64,000 nt of DNA from Bacteroidota bacterium (GTDB lineage Bacteria > Bacteroidota > Bacteroidia > Chitinophagales > Saprospiraceae). The position numbers and the translations under genes are program-made. How positions within the stretch are numbered: the stretch's first letter is position 1; the number at the start of each line of letters is the position of its first letter. The DNA lies in contig JAIUPL010000010.1 in NCBI GenBank assembly GCA_020160935.1, forward strand, positions 124,001-188,000, given 5' to 3'. Shown in pieces: positions 34,597-44,606 of this stretch. The notes beneath the pieces were generated by a model. The model saw only the letters and a list, made by a program, of their open reading frames with translations. It was not told where the DNA came from and did no database searches.

Positions 34597-35181
34597 ATGA
34601 CTATACATAGCACTGCCGTTCCGCTGGAAAATGAAAATGTGGATACCGACCAGATCATTCCGGCCCGCTTTTTAAAAGCGACGAGCCGGGACGGATTCGG
34701 GAAAAACCTGTTTCGCGACTGGCGCTACAACGACGACGACGAGGCCCGGCCCAAAACGGATTTTGTATTAAATAGCCCCGTTTTTAGTGGCAAAATACTG
34801 GTGGCAGGCAAAAATTTCGGTTGTGGCAGCAGCCGCGAACACGCTGCCTGGGCACTCAAGGACTACGGCTTCGACGTCGTAGTGAGCAGTTTTTTTGCCG
34901 ATATTTTTAAAAACAATGCGCTCAACAACTTCCTGCTGCCAGTGCAGGTGAATGATGATTTTGTGCAAAATCTGTTCGATACCATCCAGCAGAACCCCGC
35001 CGCTGAAATCGATATTCAACTGGAAAACCAGACCATTACCAATGTGTCGACCGGCGAACAAGCCCATTTCGACATCAATGCTTACAAAAAAACATGCTTC
35101 ATCAACGGATACGACGATATTGATTATTTGCTGAGTATTCGGGAGGAGATTGAGACATACGAACAAGTTATTGGTTATTAG
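34597..35181 (+). CDS. leuD: 3-isopropylmalate dehydratase, small subunit
   Basis: A 194-residue swivelling-domain subunit. Motifs [35 protein letters not shown] and [13 protein letters not shown] define the family. It pairs with LeuC from the preceding gene. The last residues and stop (VIGY, then TAG) are read from the first bases of the TTATTGG palindrome that separates leuD from leuB, so the C-terminal tail is repeat-derived. Confidence 0.97.
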   Translation: MTIHSTAVPLENENVDTDQIIPARFLKATSRDGFGKNLFRDWRYNDDDEARPKTDFVLNSPVFSGKILVAGKNFGCGSSREHAAWALKDYGFDVVVSSFFADIFKNNALNNFLLPVQVNDDFVQNLFDTIQQNPAAEIDIQLENQTITNVSTGEQAHFDINAYKKTCFINGYDDIDYLLSIREEIETYEQVIGY

Positions 35182-35310
35182 TTATTGGTTATTAGGGGTG
35201 AATAAGGGTTTGTTTTCTCCCAATTATCGCCACTCGATCAGTAAAGCCAAGTATTGATGAAAATAAACCCTTACCCACCCCTAATAACTTAATAACCAAT
35301 AACCAGTAAC
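35166..35310. repeat. TTATTGG palindromic element, copy 4 (leuD-leuB junction)
   Basis: Left arm overlaps the last five codons of leuD. Arms carry TTATTGG units and GGGGTGAATAAGGGTTTG, mirrored as CCCTTACCCACCCC on the right. Core text is CGCCACTCGATCAGTAAAGCC. The element ends 5 bases before the leuB start. Confidence 0.92.
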
Positions 35311-35315
35311 TAAAA

Positions 35316-36443
35316 ATGAAAGACATGAATAAAAAAATCACAGTCATCGAAGGCGATGGAATTGGCCCGGAAGTAACCGCACAGGCCGTAAAAGTGCTGA
35401 ATGCAGTGGGTACACGTTTTGGCCACACCTTCGAATATGAATACGCCCTGATGGGCGCTTGTGCCATCGACCAGACCGGCAATCCGCTGCCCGACGAAAC
35501 CATCGAAGCCTGCCTGAAAGGCGACGCCATCCTGTTTGGTGCGATCGGGCACCCGAAATACGACAACGACCCCACGGCAAAAGTGCGGCCCGAACAAGGC
35601 CTGCTGAAACTGCGCAAAACGCTGGGACTGTACGCCAATATTCGCCCGATCAGCACCTATCCGGCGCTCCAGCACTTGTCGCCGCTAAAGGCCGAACGCC
35701 TGGAGAATGTGGATTTTGTGATTTACCGCGAACTCACGGGCGGCATTTATTTCGGTAAAAAGACGGTAGATGAAGCCGCGACGACTGCTTCCGACGACTG
35801 CGTGTACACCCGCGCAGAAATTGAACGTATTGCCCACCCGGCATTTCAACATGCACAAAAACGCCGCAAGAAACTAACGCTGGTAGACAAAGCCAATGTG
35901 CTGGAAACCAGTCGTTTGTGGAGAAAAATTGTGCAGGAAATTGCCACACAATACCCGGATGTAGCCGTCGATTTTCTTTTTGTCGACAATGCTGCCATGC
36001 AAATTATCCTGAACCCGGCACAGTTCGACGTGGTGCTCACAGAAAATATGTTTGGCGACATCATCAGCGACGAGGCTTCGGTCATCAGCGGATCGCTGGG
36101 GCTGCTGCCATCGGCGAGTATCGGCCAAAGCGGTGGCCTGTTCGAACCCATCCACGGTTCGTATCCACAGGCGGCGGGCAAGGATATTGCCAATCCGCTG
36201 GGCTCTATCCTCAGTGCAGCCATGCTGCTCGATTACCTCAACCTCCAGGCCGAAGCGAAAGCCGTGCGTGACGCCGTCAACTGGTCGCTGGCAGAGGGCC
36301 TGGTAACGCAGGACCTCGACCCGAAAAATTTCCAGTACACCTCCCAACTGGGTGACCTGATCAGCGCCCGCGTGGAAGACGAAGTGCCGCCTTCTCCCGG
36401 AAAACGCAGAAACCGCTTGTTGTCGACCCTGACAATCATTTAA
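35316..36443 (+). CDS. leuB: 3-isopropylmalate dehydrogenase
   Basis: A 375-residue NAD-dependent oxidative decarboxylase of the isocitrate/isopropylmalate family. It shows [62 protein letters not shown] and [22 protein letters not shown]. It makes 2-ketoisocaproate for IlvE, whose gene is 26 bases downstream. A second in-frame ATG three codons in (MNKKITV) is an equally possible start. The C-terminal tail ([18 protein letters not shown]) is somewhat longer than usual. Confidence 0.97.
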   Translation: MKDMNKKITVIEGDGIGPEVTAQAVKVLNAVGTRFGHTFEYEYALMGACAIDQTGNPLPDETIEACLKGDAILFGAIGHPKYDNDPTAKVRPEQGLLKLRKTLGLYANIRPISTYPALQHLSPLKAERLENVDFVIYRELTGGIYFGKKTVDEAATTASDDCVYTRAEIERIAHPAFQHAQKRRKKLTLVDKANVLETSRLWRKIVQEIATQYPDVAVDFLFVDNAAMQIILNPAQFDVVLTENMFGDIISDEASVISGSLGLLPSASIGQSGGLFEPIHGSYPQAAGKDIANPLGSILSAAMLLDYLNLQAEAKAVRDAVNWSLAEGLVTQDLDPKNFQYTSQLGDLISARVEDEVPPSPGKRRNRLLSTLTII

Positions 36444-36469
36444 TGTAAATTATTGAAGAGTAATTTGAT

Positions 36470-37369
36470 ATGGCGAAGTATTTTCATGAAAATACCATTC
36501 TGTATTTCGATGGGCAGATGCTGAAAGCCACCGAAGCGCACACCAACCTGTACGGGCAAACCCTGCACTATGGCTACGGCGTTTTTGAAGGCATTCGCAG
36601 TTACAAGACCGAAAATGGCGCACGCATTTTCAAGGCGCGTGAGCATTACGAACGCCTGATTCATTCCTGCCAATTGCTGGGCATTCCATTCGAGTACACG
36701 GTAGAGGAAATGACGGAAATCAGTTACAAGGTGCTGGAAGCCAATGATTTCAGCGATGCCTATCTGCGCCCGCTGGTCATCTGCGACCCCAGCATGACAC
36801 TTATCAACGGCCAGCCGAGCAAACTCCTGATTGCTGCCTGGGAATGGGGCGCCTACCTGGGCGAAAAACTCCTGAACCTCAAAATTAGTCCGTATTGCCG
36901 CCCGCACCCGCGCTCGGTACACATGGAAGCCAAAGCTGTGGGGCACTATGTCAATTCCATTCTGGCTACTTCAGATGCCCGGAAATCGGGTTACGACGAG
37001 GCTTTGTTGCTCGACTGCGACGGAAATCTGGCGGAAGGCCCCGGCGCCAACCTGTTTTTTGAAAAAGACGGTGTGCTGTACACTCCTTCACTCGGCCACA
37101 TCCTGCCGGGTATCACCCGCGCTACCGTATTGGAAATGTGCGCCGAACTCGACATTCCGGTTGAACAAGGCCATTTCACAGCAGAAGACCTGTTTGAAGC
37201 AGACAGCGCTTTCTTTTGTGGCACCGGCGCCGAAATCATCGGCATTCAAAAAGTAGATCATTACCATTTTCCCAAGGACTGGGCCAGCACCATCGGACAT
37301 CAACTCCGGGCCAAATACCTGCAACTAGTACGCGAACAAACCACACAACCTGCAAGCATAGAAGCATGA
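36470..37369 (+). CDS. ilvE: Branched-chain amino-acid aminotransferase
   Basis: A 299-residue fold-type IV PLP enzyme. [17 protein letters not shown] near the start, the catalytic Lys in [13 protein letters not shown] (~155) and [21 protein letters not shown] are typical. It transaminates the keto acids of Leu, Ile and Val. Its stop overlaps the ilvD start by 4 bases (ATGA), implying coupled translation. Confidence 0.97.
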   Translation: MAKYFHENTILYFDGQMLKATEAHTNLYGQTLHYGYGVFEGIRSYKTENGARIFKAREHYERLIHSCQLLGIPFEYTVEEMTEISYKVLEANDFSDAYLRPLVICDPSMTLINGQPSKLLIAAWEWGAYLGEKLLNLKISPYCRPHPRSVHMEAKAVGHYVNSILATSDARKSGYDEALLLDCDGNLAEGPGANLFFEKDGVLYTPSLGHILPGITRATVLEMCAELDIPVEQGHFTAEDLFEADSAFFCGTGAEIIGIQKVDHYHFPKDWASTIGHQLRAKYLQLVREQTTQPASIEA

Positions 37370-39045
37370 GCATTTTGAATAAATACAGCCGTACCCTCAC
37401 ACAGGACCCTACACAGCCTGCTGCGCAGGCCATGCTATATGGCATTGGGCTGACGGAGGCCGACCTCGAAAAGGCGCAGGTGGGCATCGTGAGTATGGGC
37501 TACGACGGCAATACCTGCAATATGCACCTCAACGACCTGGCACGGACGGTGAAAGCCGGCGTGTGGGACAATGAACTGGTAGGACTGATTTTCAACACTA
37601 TCGGCGTCAGCGACGGCATGAGCAACGGCACCGATGGTATGCGTTTTTCGCTGGTGAGTCGCGATATTATTGCCGACAGCATCGAGGCTGTTTGTGGCGC
37701 GCAGTACTACGATGGACTGATTGCTGTGCCGGGCTGCGATAAAAATATGCCCGGCTCGGTGATGGCCATGGGGCGTCTCAATCGCCCTGCTATCATGGTC
37801 TACGGCGGCACCATCGCTCCGGGGCAATGGAAAGGGCAGGATTTGAATATCGTTTCCGCATTTGAAGCCCTGGGGCAAAAGATCGCCGGTACCCTCGACG
37901 AAGGCGATTTTAAGGGTATTGTGAAGCACTCCTGCCCGGGCCCGGGCGCCTGCGGCGGCATGTATACGGCCAATACCATGGCCTCGGCTATCGAAGCGCT
38001 GGGTATGTCGCTGCCCTATTCTTCGTCCAATCCGGCGCTGAGCGAGGAAAAACAAAAAGAATGCACCGATGCAGGGCGCTATATCCGCCTGCTGCTGGAA
38101 AAAGACATCAAGCCTTCCGACATCATGACGGAAAAGGCTTTTGAAAATGCGATTACCGTGGTGACCGTGCTGGGCGGCTCTACCAATGCCGTACTTCACC
38201 TGATTGCCATCGCCAAAAGTGTGGGTTTGTCCCTCAAACAGGACGATTTTCAGGAAATCGGCGACCGCACCGCTTTACTGGCCGACCTCAAACCTTCCGG
38301 CAAATACCTCATGGAAGACCTGCACCGCATCGGCGGCGTACCGGCTGTGATGAAGTATTTGCTGAAAAAAGGCATGCTGCACGGCGATTGCCTCACCGTG
38401 ACCGGCCGGACATTGGCTGAAAACCTGGAGAATGTTCCTGATCTCGACTTCGACACCCAACACATTATTCATCCGCTGGAATCGCCCATCAAAGCCACCG
38501 GTCACCTGCAAATCCTGTACGGCAACCTGGCCGAACTGGGCAGCGTCGCCAAAATCACCGGCAAGGAAGGCGAACGTTTCGAAGGCCCTGCGCGGGTATT
38601 CGACGGCGAACAGGCCCTGATTGCGGGTATTCAGAGCGGCCGCGTTCGTGCGGGCGACGTGGTGGTCATTCGATATGTTGGCCCGAAAGGCGCACCGGGT
38701 ATGCCCGAAATGCTCAAACCTACGTCGGCGCTTATCGGCGCGGGCCTCGGCAAAAGTGTGGCGCTCATCACCGATGGCCGATTCAGCGGCGGCACCCACG
38801 GATTTGTAGTGGGCCATATCACCCCCGAAGCATCGGAAGGCGGCTTGCTGGCGCTGGTACACGACGAGGACATCATCGAACTGGATGCTGTGCATCGCAC
38901 TATCCAATTGAAAGTCGACGATGCAGAAATAGAACGCCGCCGCGCACAATGGCAAACACCGCCACCGGCCGCTACCAAAGGCGTTTTGTACAAATACCTG
39001 AAATCCGTCAGTAATGCAGCCGAAGGCTGCGTAACCGACGAATAA
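37366..39045 (+). CDS. ilvD: Dihydroxy-acid dehydratase
   Basis: A 559-residue iron-sulfur enzyme, start at ATG 37366 ([20 protein letters not shown]). Cluster Cys residues appear in [19 protein letters not shown] and [40 protein letters not shown] marks the C-terminal domain. It dehydrates the dihydroxy acids in Val and Ile synthesis. Start overlaps ilvE; ilvB follows after 42 bases. Confidence 0.97.
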   Translation: MSILNKYSRTLTQDPTQPAAQAMLYGIGLTEADLEKAQVGIVSMGYDGNTCNMHLNDLARTVKAGVWDNELVGLIFNTIGVSDGMSNGTDGMRFSLVSRDIIADSIEAVCGAQYYDGLIAVPGCDKNMPGSVMAMGRLNRPAIMVYGGTIAPGQWKGQDLNIVSAFEALGQKIAGTLDEGDFKGIVKHSCPGPGACGGMYTANTMASAIEALGMSLPYSSSNPALSEEKQKECTDAGRYIRLLLEKDIKPSDIMTEKAFENAITVVTVLGGSTNAVLHLIAIAKSVGLSLKQDDFQEIGDRTALLADLKPSGKYLMEDLHRIGGVPAVMKYLLKKGMLHGDCLTVTGRTLAENLENVPDLDFDTQHIIHPLESPIKATGHLQILYGNLAELGSVAKITGKEGERFEGPARVFDGEQALIAGIQSGRVRAGDVVVIRYVGPKGAPGMPEMLKPTSALIGAGLGKSVALITDGRFSGGTHGFVVGHITPEASEGGLLALVHDEDIIELDAVHRTIQLKVDDAEIERRRAQWQTPPPAATKGVLYKYLKSVSNAAEGCVTDE

Positions 39046-39087
39046 ACCTGAATACATGCTTTTACCTCACTCATAAATCACCACATT

Positions 39088-40836
39088 ATGACAGCCACAC
39101 CATCCACGCCCGAAGCAGGAGTCCAATTGTTGGAAACACCTGTTCTCCCACAAATCACCGGCTCGCAGGCCGTACTTGAAGCATTTCTGGCCGAGGGGGT
39201 CGATACCGTCTTCGGGTATCCGGGTGGCGCTATCATGCCGATTTATGATGCCTTGTACGATTATGGCGAGCAAATTCACCATATTCTGGTGCGGCATGAA
39301 CAAGGTGGAATCCACGCAGCGCAGGGTTACGCCCGCGCTTCCGGCAGGGTAGGGGTGGTGTTTGCCACCAGCGGTCCCGGCGCGACCAATCTGGTGACCG
39401 GACTGGCCGACGCCCTGATCGACAGCACGCCAGTGGTGTGTATCACCGGGCAGGTATTTGCCCATTTGCTGGGCACCGATGCTTTTCAGGAAACGGATGT
39501 GATCAACATTACCACGCCCGTGACCAAATGGAACTGTCAGGTGACCGATGCAGCCGAAATTCCGGCAGCGCTGGCCAAGGCTTTTTACATTGCCGGCAGC
39601 GGGCGTCCGGGCCCTGTTTTGGTCGACATTACCAAGAATGCCCAAATGCAAAAGTTTGATTACGAAGGATATACGCGTTGTGACCATATCCGGAGTTATC
39701 GCCCGCGTCCGTTCATTCGCAAGGAATATGTAGAAGAAGCCGCGCAGTTGATCAACGCTGCGGAGCGGCCTTTTGTGCTCTTCGGACAGGGTGTTATCCT
39801 GGGTAAAGCCGAACAGGAATTCCGCGCATTTATAGAAAAAAGCGGCATTCCGGCTGCCTGGACGCTGCTCGGACTGGGCGCCTTACCCACCGATCACCCT
39901 TTGAATGTAGGTATGTTGGGCATGCATGGCAATTACGGCCCGAACGTGCTTACCAACCAGTGCGATGTGCTCATTGCCATAGGTATGCGCTTCGACGACC
40001 GGGTGACGGGCCGCCTCGACCGTTATGCCAAACAGGCCAAGGTCATCCACCTGGATATCGACCCCGCAGAAATCGATAAAAATGTAAAAGCCGAGGTACC
40101 CGTCTGGGGCGATTGCAAAGAAACCTTGCCGCTCCTAACACAACTCGTCGCGCAAAAACAATACCCGGAATGGCTCCAGCAATTCCGCGACCACGCTGCC
40201 AAAGAACAGGAAGTGGTTATTCAGAAAGAATTGCACCCCACGGGCGACATTCTCTCGATGGGCGAAGTGATTCGTGTAATCAATGAACTCACCCATGGCG
40301 AATCGGTCATCGTGACGGATGTGGGTCAGCACCAGATGGTCGCCACACGTTATGCCCGTTTCAACAAAACCCGCAGCAATATTACTTCAGGTGGCCTGGG
40401 CACCATGGGTTTTGCCCTGCCTGCCGCTATCGGCGCGAAATATGGTGCTCCCGATCGCACAGTTATTGCCATTGCCGGCGATGGCGGTATTCAGATGACG
40501 ATTCAGGAACTGGGCACGATTCAGCAGTTTGGCGCCGAGGTGAAAATTATCATCCTCAACAACCAGTTTTTGGGAATGGTGCGTCAGTGGCAACAACTGT
40601 TTCACGACCGCCGCTATTCGTTCGTCAATATCACCAGCCCCGATTTTGTAAAAGTGGCCGAAGGTTACGGCATTCCCGGCCAGAAAGTCACCCAGCGCGA
40701 ACAACTTCAATCGGCCCTCCAGGCCATGCTCGATCACAAAGGCTCTTTTCTGCTGGAAATCATGGTTGGCAAGGAAAACAATGTGTTCCCGATGGTGCCG
40801 CAGGGGTGTGGGGTGGCGGAGATAAGACTGGAATAG
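39088..40836 (+). CDS. ilvB: Acetolactate synthase, large (catalytic) subunit
   Basis: A 582-residue thiamine-diphosphate enzyme. The catalytic Glu lies in LVRHEQGGIHAAQGYARAS; FGYPGGAIMPIYDALYD and GDGGIQMTIQEL...NNQFLGMVRQWQ (diphosphate site) are intact. It condenses pyruvate or 2-ketobutyrate in the first common step. The regulatory subunit gene ilvN lies 626 bases away, separated by a palindromic element and an antisense gene. The stop TAG runs directly into that element. Confidence 0.97.
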   Translation: MTATPSTPEAGVQLLETPVLPQITGSQAVLEAFLAEGVDTVFGYPGGAIMPIYDALYDYGEQIHHILVRHEQGGIHAAQGYARASGRVGVVFATSGPGATNLVTGLADALIDSTPVVCITGQVFAHLLGTDAFQETDVINITTPVTKWNCQVTDAAEIPAALAKAFYIAGSGRPGPVLVDITKNAQMQKFDYEGYTRCDHIRSYRPRPFIRKEYVEEAAQLINAAERPFVLFGQGVILGKAEQEFRAFIEKSGIPAAWTLLGLGALPTDHPLNVGMLGMHGNYGPNVLTNQCDVLIAIGMRFDDRVTGRLDRYAKQAKVIHLDIDPAEIDKNVKAEVPVWGDCKETLPLLTQLVAQKQYPEWLQQFRDHAAKEQEVVIQKELHPTGDILSMGEVIRVINELTHGESVIVTDVGQHQMVATRYARFNKTRSNITSGGLGTMGFALPAAIGAKYGAPDRTVIAIAGDGGIQMTIQELGTIQQFGAEVKIIILNNQFLGMVRQWQQLFHDRRYSFVNITSPDFVKVAEGYGIPGQKVTQREQLQSALQAMLDHKGSFLLEIMVGKENNVFPMVPQGCGVAEIRLE

Positions 40837-40982
40837 TTATTAAGTTATTGGTTATTAAGTTATTAGGGGTGGGTAAGGGTTTATTTTTACCTATGTTTGG
40901 CTTCACTGGCTGAGTGGCGAAGAATTTATCAAAACCAACCCTTACCCACCTTAATAACTTAATAACCAATAACTTAATAACT
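40836..40982. repeat. TTATTGG palindromic element, copy 5 (after ilvB)
   Basis: Starts at the last base of the ilvB stop codon. Arms have TTATTGG/TTATTAAG units and GGGGTGGGTAAGGGTT, mirrored on the right. The core reads CTTCACTGGCTGAGTGGCG, i.e. inverted relative to copies 1, 2, 4 and 6. It ends 15 bases from the stop of the antisense four-helix-bundle gene. Confidence 0.92.
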
Positions 40983-40997
40983 CAAAAATCAATTACC

Positions 40998-41372
40998 CTA
41001 CTTCTTGGCCTGTCTGGAAAGATAAGCAATGTATCCGTTCAGTAATTTAATACAGTTGTCGATTTGTTCTTTAAATGATTTTAGTTGTTCTGAAGAGATG
41101 TAGGTTTCATCATAAGCCGTAACAAGGTGCTCCAGCGTTTCCTGAATAGATCCCCTTGCCATTCTGCAAAACTGAGCATTTTCCTTGTGATGAAAACGTC
41201 CGTAACCTTCGGCAATACAGGCAGTAATGCGTCTGGACGAACGAACAATTTGGTCAGTAAGCCTAAATCGCTCCTCTGAAGGGAAAAAATCCTTGACCAG
41301 TATTGCAATTCGCTTCCGCAGCAAGCGGCATTCCTTGTAGGATTCCAGTTGTGTAAATGATCGAATTTCCAT
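40998..41372 (-). CDS. S23-type four-helix-bundle protein
   Basis: A 124-residue protein (start ATG 41372, MEIRSFTQLESYKECR; an ATG four codons upstream is also possible). RLTDQIVRSSRRITACIAEGYGR and the closing QLKSFKEQIDNCIKLLNGYI mark the 23S-rRNA intervening-sequence (S23) family, related to the avd proteins of diversity-generating retroelements. Here no rRNA or reverse transcriptase is nearby. It sits antisense inside the ilvB-ilvN gap, between a complete TTATTGG palindrome and a lone arm of the same repeat. Function unknown; known relatives form pentameric basic barrels that bind nucleic acid. Confidence 0.88.
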   Translation of the reverse strand: MEIRSFTQLESYKECRLLRKRIAILVKDFFPSEERFRLTDQIVRSSRRITACIAEGYGRFHHKENAQFCRMARGSIQETLEHLVTAYDETYISSEQLKSFKEQIDNCIKLLNGYIAYLSRQAKK

Positions 41373-41426
41373 AAATGAAAGCATTATTAAAAGCCCAAAA
41401 ATATTAAAAATGCCAAGTGTAATCAC

Positions 41427-41459
41427 CCCTGATAACCAATAACCAATAACGAATAACAA
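41427..41459. repeat. Lone right arm of the TTATTGG element before ilvN
   Basis: TCACCCCTGATAACCAATAA and further AATAAC units match the right arm of the palindromes but have no partner arm or core in front. It ends 4 bases before the ilvN start codon. Confidence 0.75.
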
Positions 41460-41462
41460 AAA

Positions 41463-42050
41463 ATGAAAAGGGAATACACCATCACCGTCTACACCGAAAA
41501 TCAGGTGGGCTTGCTTAATCGGATCGCCATCATTTTTTCCCGGCGCAAGATCAATATCGACAGCCTCAATACCTCGCCCAGCGAAGTGGAAGGTATCCAC
41601 CGTTTTACCATTGTGATGGATGAAACGGAAGATGTAGTGCGCAAACTCACCCGCCAGATCGAAAAGCAGGTGGATGTGTTGCGTGCATTTTACAACAGTG
41701 AGGAAGAAATTGTGTGGCAGGAAATGGCGCTGTACAAGGTGCCAACCGACGAAATTGCCGAAAAAGTGAAAGTAGAACGGCTCCTGCGCGAACACGGCGC
41801 CCGGGCAGTGGTGATCCGCAAAGACTATACGGTGTTTGAAACCACCGGCCACCGCGAAGAAACGAGCAACCTGATTCGGGTGCTCGAGCCCTACGGCCTC
41901 ATCGAATTTGTGCGCAGCGCCCGCGTGGCCATCATCAAAGGCAGCAACGGATTCCATGAAATGCTCAAAGACTTCGAACGCCGCGAACCAGGCGAAGACA
42001 CCTTTGAAAACGAATACCTCAACGAAAAGGAACGGGTATTTGCAATGTGA
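41463..42050 (+). CDS. ilvN: Acetolactate synthase, small (regulatory) subunit
   Basis: A 195-residue ACT-domain protein. YTITVYTENQVGLLNRIAII and SRRKINIDSLNTSPSEVEGI form the Val-binding ACT domain; the second half (AVVIRKDYTVFETTGHREET) is the C-terminal domain of the longer small subunits. It binds and regulates IlvB, giving valine feedback. ilvC follows after 66 bases. Confidence 0.95.
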   Translation: MKREYTITVYTENQVGLLNRIAIIFSRRKINIDSLNTSPSEVEGIHRFTIVMDETEDVVRKLTRQIEKQVDVLRAFYNSEEEIVWQEMALYKVPTDEIAEKVKVERLLREHGARAVVIRKDYTVFETTGHREETSNLIRVLEPYGLIEFVRSARVAIIKGSNGFHEMLKDFERREPGEDTFENEYLNEKERVFAM

Positions 42051-42116
42051 TACTGGCTCTGGGAAACCCGGCTGATTTTTTCAAAACGAATTAAAAACTC
42101 AACAATTTCAATAAAA

Positions 42117-43181
42117 ATGGCACAACTCAACTTTGGCGGCACGCTTGAAAATGTCGTCACCCGCGAAGAATTTCCCCTTGAAAAAGCGCAGGCCATCCTG
42201 AAGGATGAAGTCGTAGCCGTCATCGGATATGGCGTACAGGGCCCCGGTCAGGCGCTCAACCAACGCGAAAATGGCATCAACGTGATCGTCGGCCAGCGCA
42301 AAAACTCCAAATCATGGGACAAAGCCGTGGCCGATGGCTTCGTACCCGGCGAATCCTTGTTCGACATTGAAGAAGCGCTCGAACGTGGCACCATCATCTG
42401 CTACCTGCTTAGCGATGCTGCCCAGATTCAGATGTGGCCCACCGTCAAAAAACACCTGACACCCGGCAAAGCCCTGTATTTCTCCCACGGATTCGGTATT
42501 ACCTACAACGATCAGACGGGTATTGTTCCGCCTGCCGACGTAGACGTGTTCCTCGTAGCCCCCAAAGGTTCGGGTACTTCCCTGCGCCGTATGTTCCTGC
42601 AAGGCCGTGGCCTCAACAGCAGTTATGCCATTCACCAGGATGCTACCGGCCGCGCGTTCGATCGCGTGATCGCGCTGGGTATCGCTATCGGCAGTGGCTA
42701 CCTGTTTGAAACGAATTTCAAAAAAGAAGTGTACAGCGACCTGACCGGCGAACGCGGCACGCTCATGGGCGCTATTCAGGGCATTTTCGCAGCACAGTAC
42801 GCCGTACTGCGCGAGCGCGGCCACTCGCCCAGCGAGGCTTTCAACGAAACAGTGGAAGAGCTCACTCAATCGCTGATGCCCCTGGTGGCTGAAAACGGTA
42901 TGGACTGGATGTATGCCAACTGCTCTACCACGGCTCAACGCGGCGCACTGGACTGGTGGAAAAAATTCCGCGATGCCACCCTGCCCGTGTTCAACGAACT
43001 CTACGATAGTGTAGCCACCGGAAAAGAAGCGGCTCGCTCCATTTCCTCCAACAGCCAGCCCGACTACCGCGTCAAACTGGAAGAAGAACTGAAAGAACTC
43101 CGCGAAAGCGAAATGTGGCAAGCCGGCCAAACCGTACGCAGCCTGCGTCCGGAGAATCAGCCGGTGGCGGAGGAAGCGTAA
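42117..43181 (+). CDS. ilvC: Ketol-acid reductoisomerase
   Basis: A 354-residue class I enzyme. VAVIGYGVQGPGQALNQREN is the nucleotide-binding loop; VGQRKNSKSWDKA, with Ser and Lys in the specificity loop, suggests NADPH use. The catalytic Asp/Glu metal sites lie in DLTGERGTLMGAIQG and following helices. It converts acetolactate to the dihydroxy acid used by IlvD. A TTATTGG palindrome follows the stop. Confidence 0.97.
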   Translation: MAQLNFGGTLENVVTREEFPLEKAQAILKDEVVAVIGYGVQGPGQALNQRENGINVIVGQRKNSKSWDKAVADGFVPGESLFDIEEALERGTIICYLLSDAAQIQMWPTVKKHLTPGKALYFSHGFGITYNDQTGIVPPADVDVFLVAPKGSGTSLRRMFLQGRGLNSSYAIHQDATGRAFDRVIALGIAIGSGYLFETNFKKEVYSDLTGERGTLMGAIQGIFAAQYAVLRERGHSPSEAFNETVEELTQSLMPLVAENGMDWMYANCSTTAQRGALDWWKKFRDATLPVFNELYDSVATGKEAARSISSNSQPDYRVKLEEELKELRESEMWQAGQTVRSLRPENQPVAEEA

Positions 43182-43189
43182 CTTTGATG

Positions 43190-43334
43190 TTATTGGTTAT
43201 TGGTTATTGGTTATTAGGGGCGGGTAAGGGTTTGTTTTCATAAATTCTTTGCTACTCAGCCAGTGAAACCAGGCATTTGTGAAAATATACCCTTACCCAC
43301 CCCTAATAACCAATAACCAATAACTAATAACCAA
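43190..43334. repeat. TTATTGG palindromic element, copy 6 (ilvC-ilvA junction)
   Basis: Arms of TTATTGG units plus GGGGCGGGTAAGGGTTTG, mirrored as CCCTTACCCACCCC. Core text GCTACTCAGCCAGTGAAACC. It ends 9 bases before the ilvA ATG. Confidence 0.92.
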
Positions 43335-43343
43335 ACAGGCACC

Positions 43344-44606
43344 ATGACACACGCATCCCATTCCACCCTCATCCAGCCTGCCGATATCCTGCTGGCTTCC
43401 AAACGATTGCACCATGTCGTACGGCGCACCCCGCTGATACGCAACGTGAATTTGTCCAAATTGTACGACTGCAACGTATGGCTCAAGCGGGAAGACCTGC
43501 AGGTGGTGCGTTCCTACAAATTGCGCGGGGCGTATAACATGATGAGCCGCCTCTCGACAGAAGAGATGCAGCGGGGTGTGGTGTGTGCGAGTGCCGGCAA
43601 CCATGCGCAGGGATTTGCCTATTCCTGCAAAAAACTGGGCGCCCGCGGCGTGGTATTTATGCCTGTGATTACGCCCCGACAAAAAGTGTCGCAAACGATG
43701 ATGTTCGGGGAAGGATTTATCGACATCAAACTGGTAGGCGATACCTTCGACGACTGTGCAGCGGCAGCCAAACAGTTTACCGTAGCACAAAACATGACCT
43801 TCATCCCGCCTTTCGATCACCCGCACATCATCGAAGGGCAGGGAACGGTGGCGGTGGAAGTTTTGGAAGAACTTTCCGAAGTGGACTTTCTATTCGTTCC
43901 GCTCGGCGGCGGCGGACTCACTTCGGGCATGGGCACTTATTTCAGAACCTTTTCACCACGAACGCACATCGTTGGCGTGGAACCCGAGGGCGCACCATCG
44001 ATGTTTGAAGCGCGCAAGGCCGGGCAGCCGGTTACACTGGATGCCATCGACCGTTTTGTTGATGGTGCTGCGGTAAAAAGGGTAGGGGAACTTACCTTCC
44101 AGATTTGCCAGTCGGTGCTCAACGACATGCTGCTGGTGCCGGAAGGCCGCGTTTGTCGTACCATTCTGAAATTGTACAATGAAGATGCCATCGTAGCCGA
44201 ACCCGCCGGCGCGCTCAGTATTGCCGCACTGGAAGACTATGCCGATCAGATTCGGGGTAAAAATGTGGTGTGCGTCGTTTCCGGCAGCAACAACGACATC
44301 GATCGTATGCCGGAAATCAAGGAGCGCGCCCTTCAATACGAAGGACTTAAACACTATTTCCTGATTCGTTTTGCCCAGCGCCCCGGCGCACTCAAGGAAT
44401 TTGTCACCAATGTGCTGGGCCCCAACGACGACATCACCCGATTCGAATACATGCAAAAAACCAACAAGGAAACCGGCCCGGCGCTTGTTGGTATTGAACT
44501 TCAGCAACGTGCTGATTATGAGGTGCTTATCCGGAAATTGCACCAGTACAACATCGATTTTTCGGAAATCAACAAGGATGATAATTTGTTTGGATACCTT
44601 GTTTGA
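43344..44606 (+). CDS. ilvA: Threonine ammonia-lyase with C-terminal ACT-like domain
   Basis: A 420-residue PLP enzyme of the TIGR02079 type. The cofactor Lys is in VRSYKLRGAYNMM (~53-65); SAGNHAQGFAYSC and PLGGGGLTSGMG bind the phosphate. Residues ~330-420 are a regulatory ACT-like domain (HYFLIRFAQRPGALKEFV). It makes 2-ketobutyrate for isoleucine and completes the pathway set in this run. Its stop lies in the outer arm of the composite palindrome with the 42-base hairpin. Confidence 0.96.
   Translation: MTHASHSTLIQPADILLASKRLHHVVRRTPLIRNVNLSKLYDCNVWLKREDLQVVRSYKLRGAYNMMSRLSTEEMQRGVVCASAGNHAQGFAYSCKKLGARGVVFMPVITPRQKVSQTMMFGEGFIDIKLVGDTFDDCAAAAKQFTVAQNMTFIPPFDHPHIIEGQGTVAVEVLEELSEVDFLFVPLGGGGLTSGMGTYFRTFSPRTHIVGVEPEGAPSMFEARKAGQPVTLDAIDRFVDGAAVKRVGELTFQICQSVLNDMLLVPEGRVCRTILKLYNEDAIVAEPAGALSIAALEDYADQIRGKNVVCVVSGSNNDIDRMPEIKERALQYEGLKHYFLIRFAQRPGALKEFVTNVLGPNDDITRFEYMQKTNKETGPALVGIELQQRADYEVLIRKLHQYNIDFSEINKDDNLFGYLV

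Noticed and set aside
40998-41372. S23 protein as part of a 23S rRNA intervening sequence
   Set aside because: No rRNA sequence flanks it; both sides are ilv genes and repeats.
40998-41372. avd gene of a diversity-generating retroelement
   Set aside because: No reverse transcriptase or template/variable repeat pair is seen in the window.
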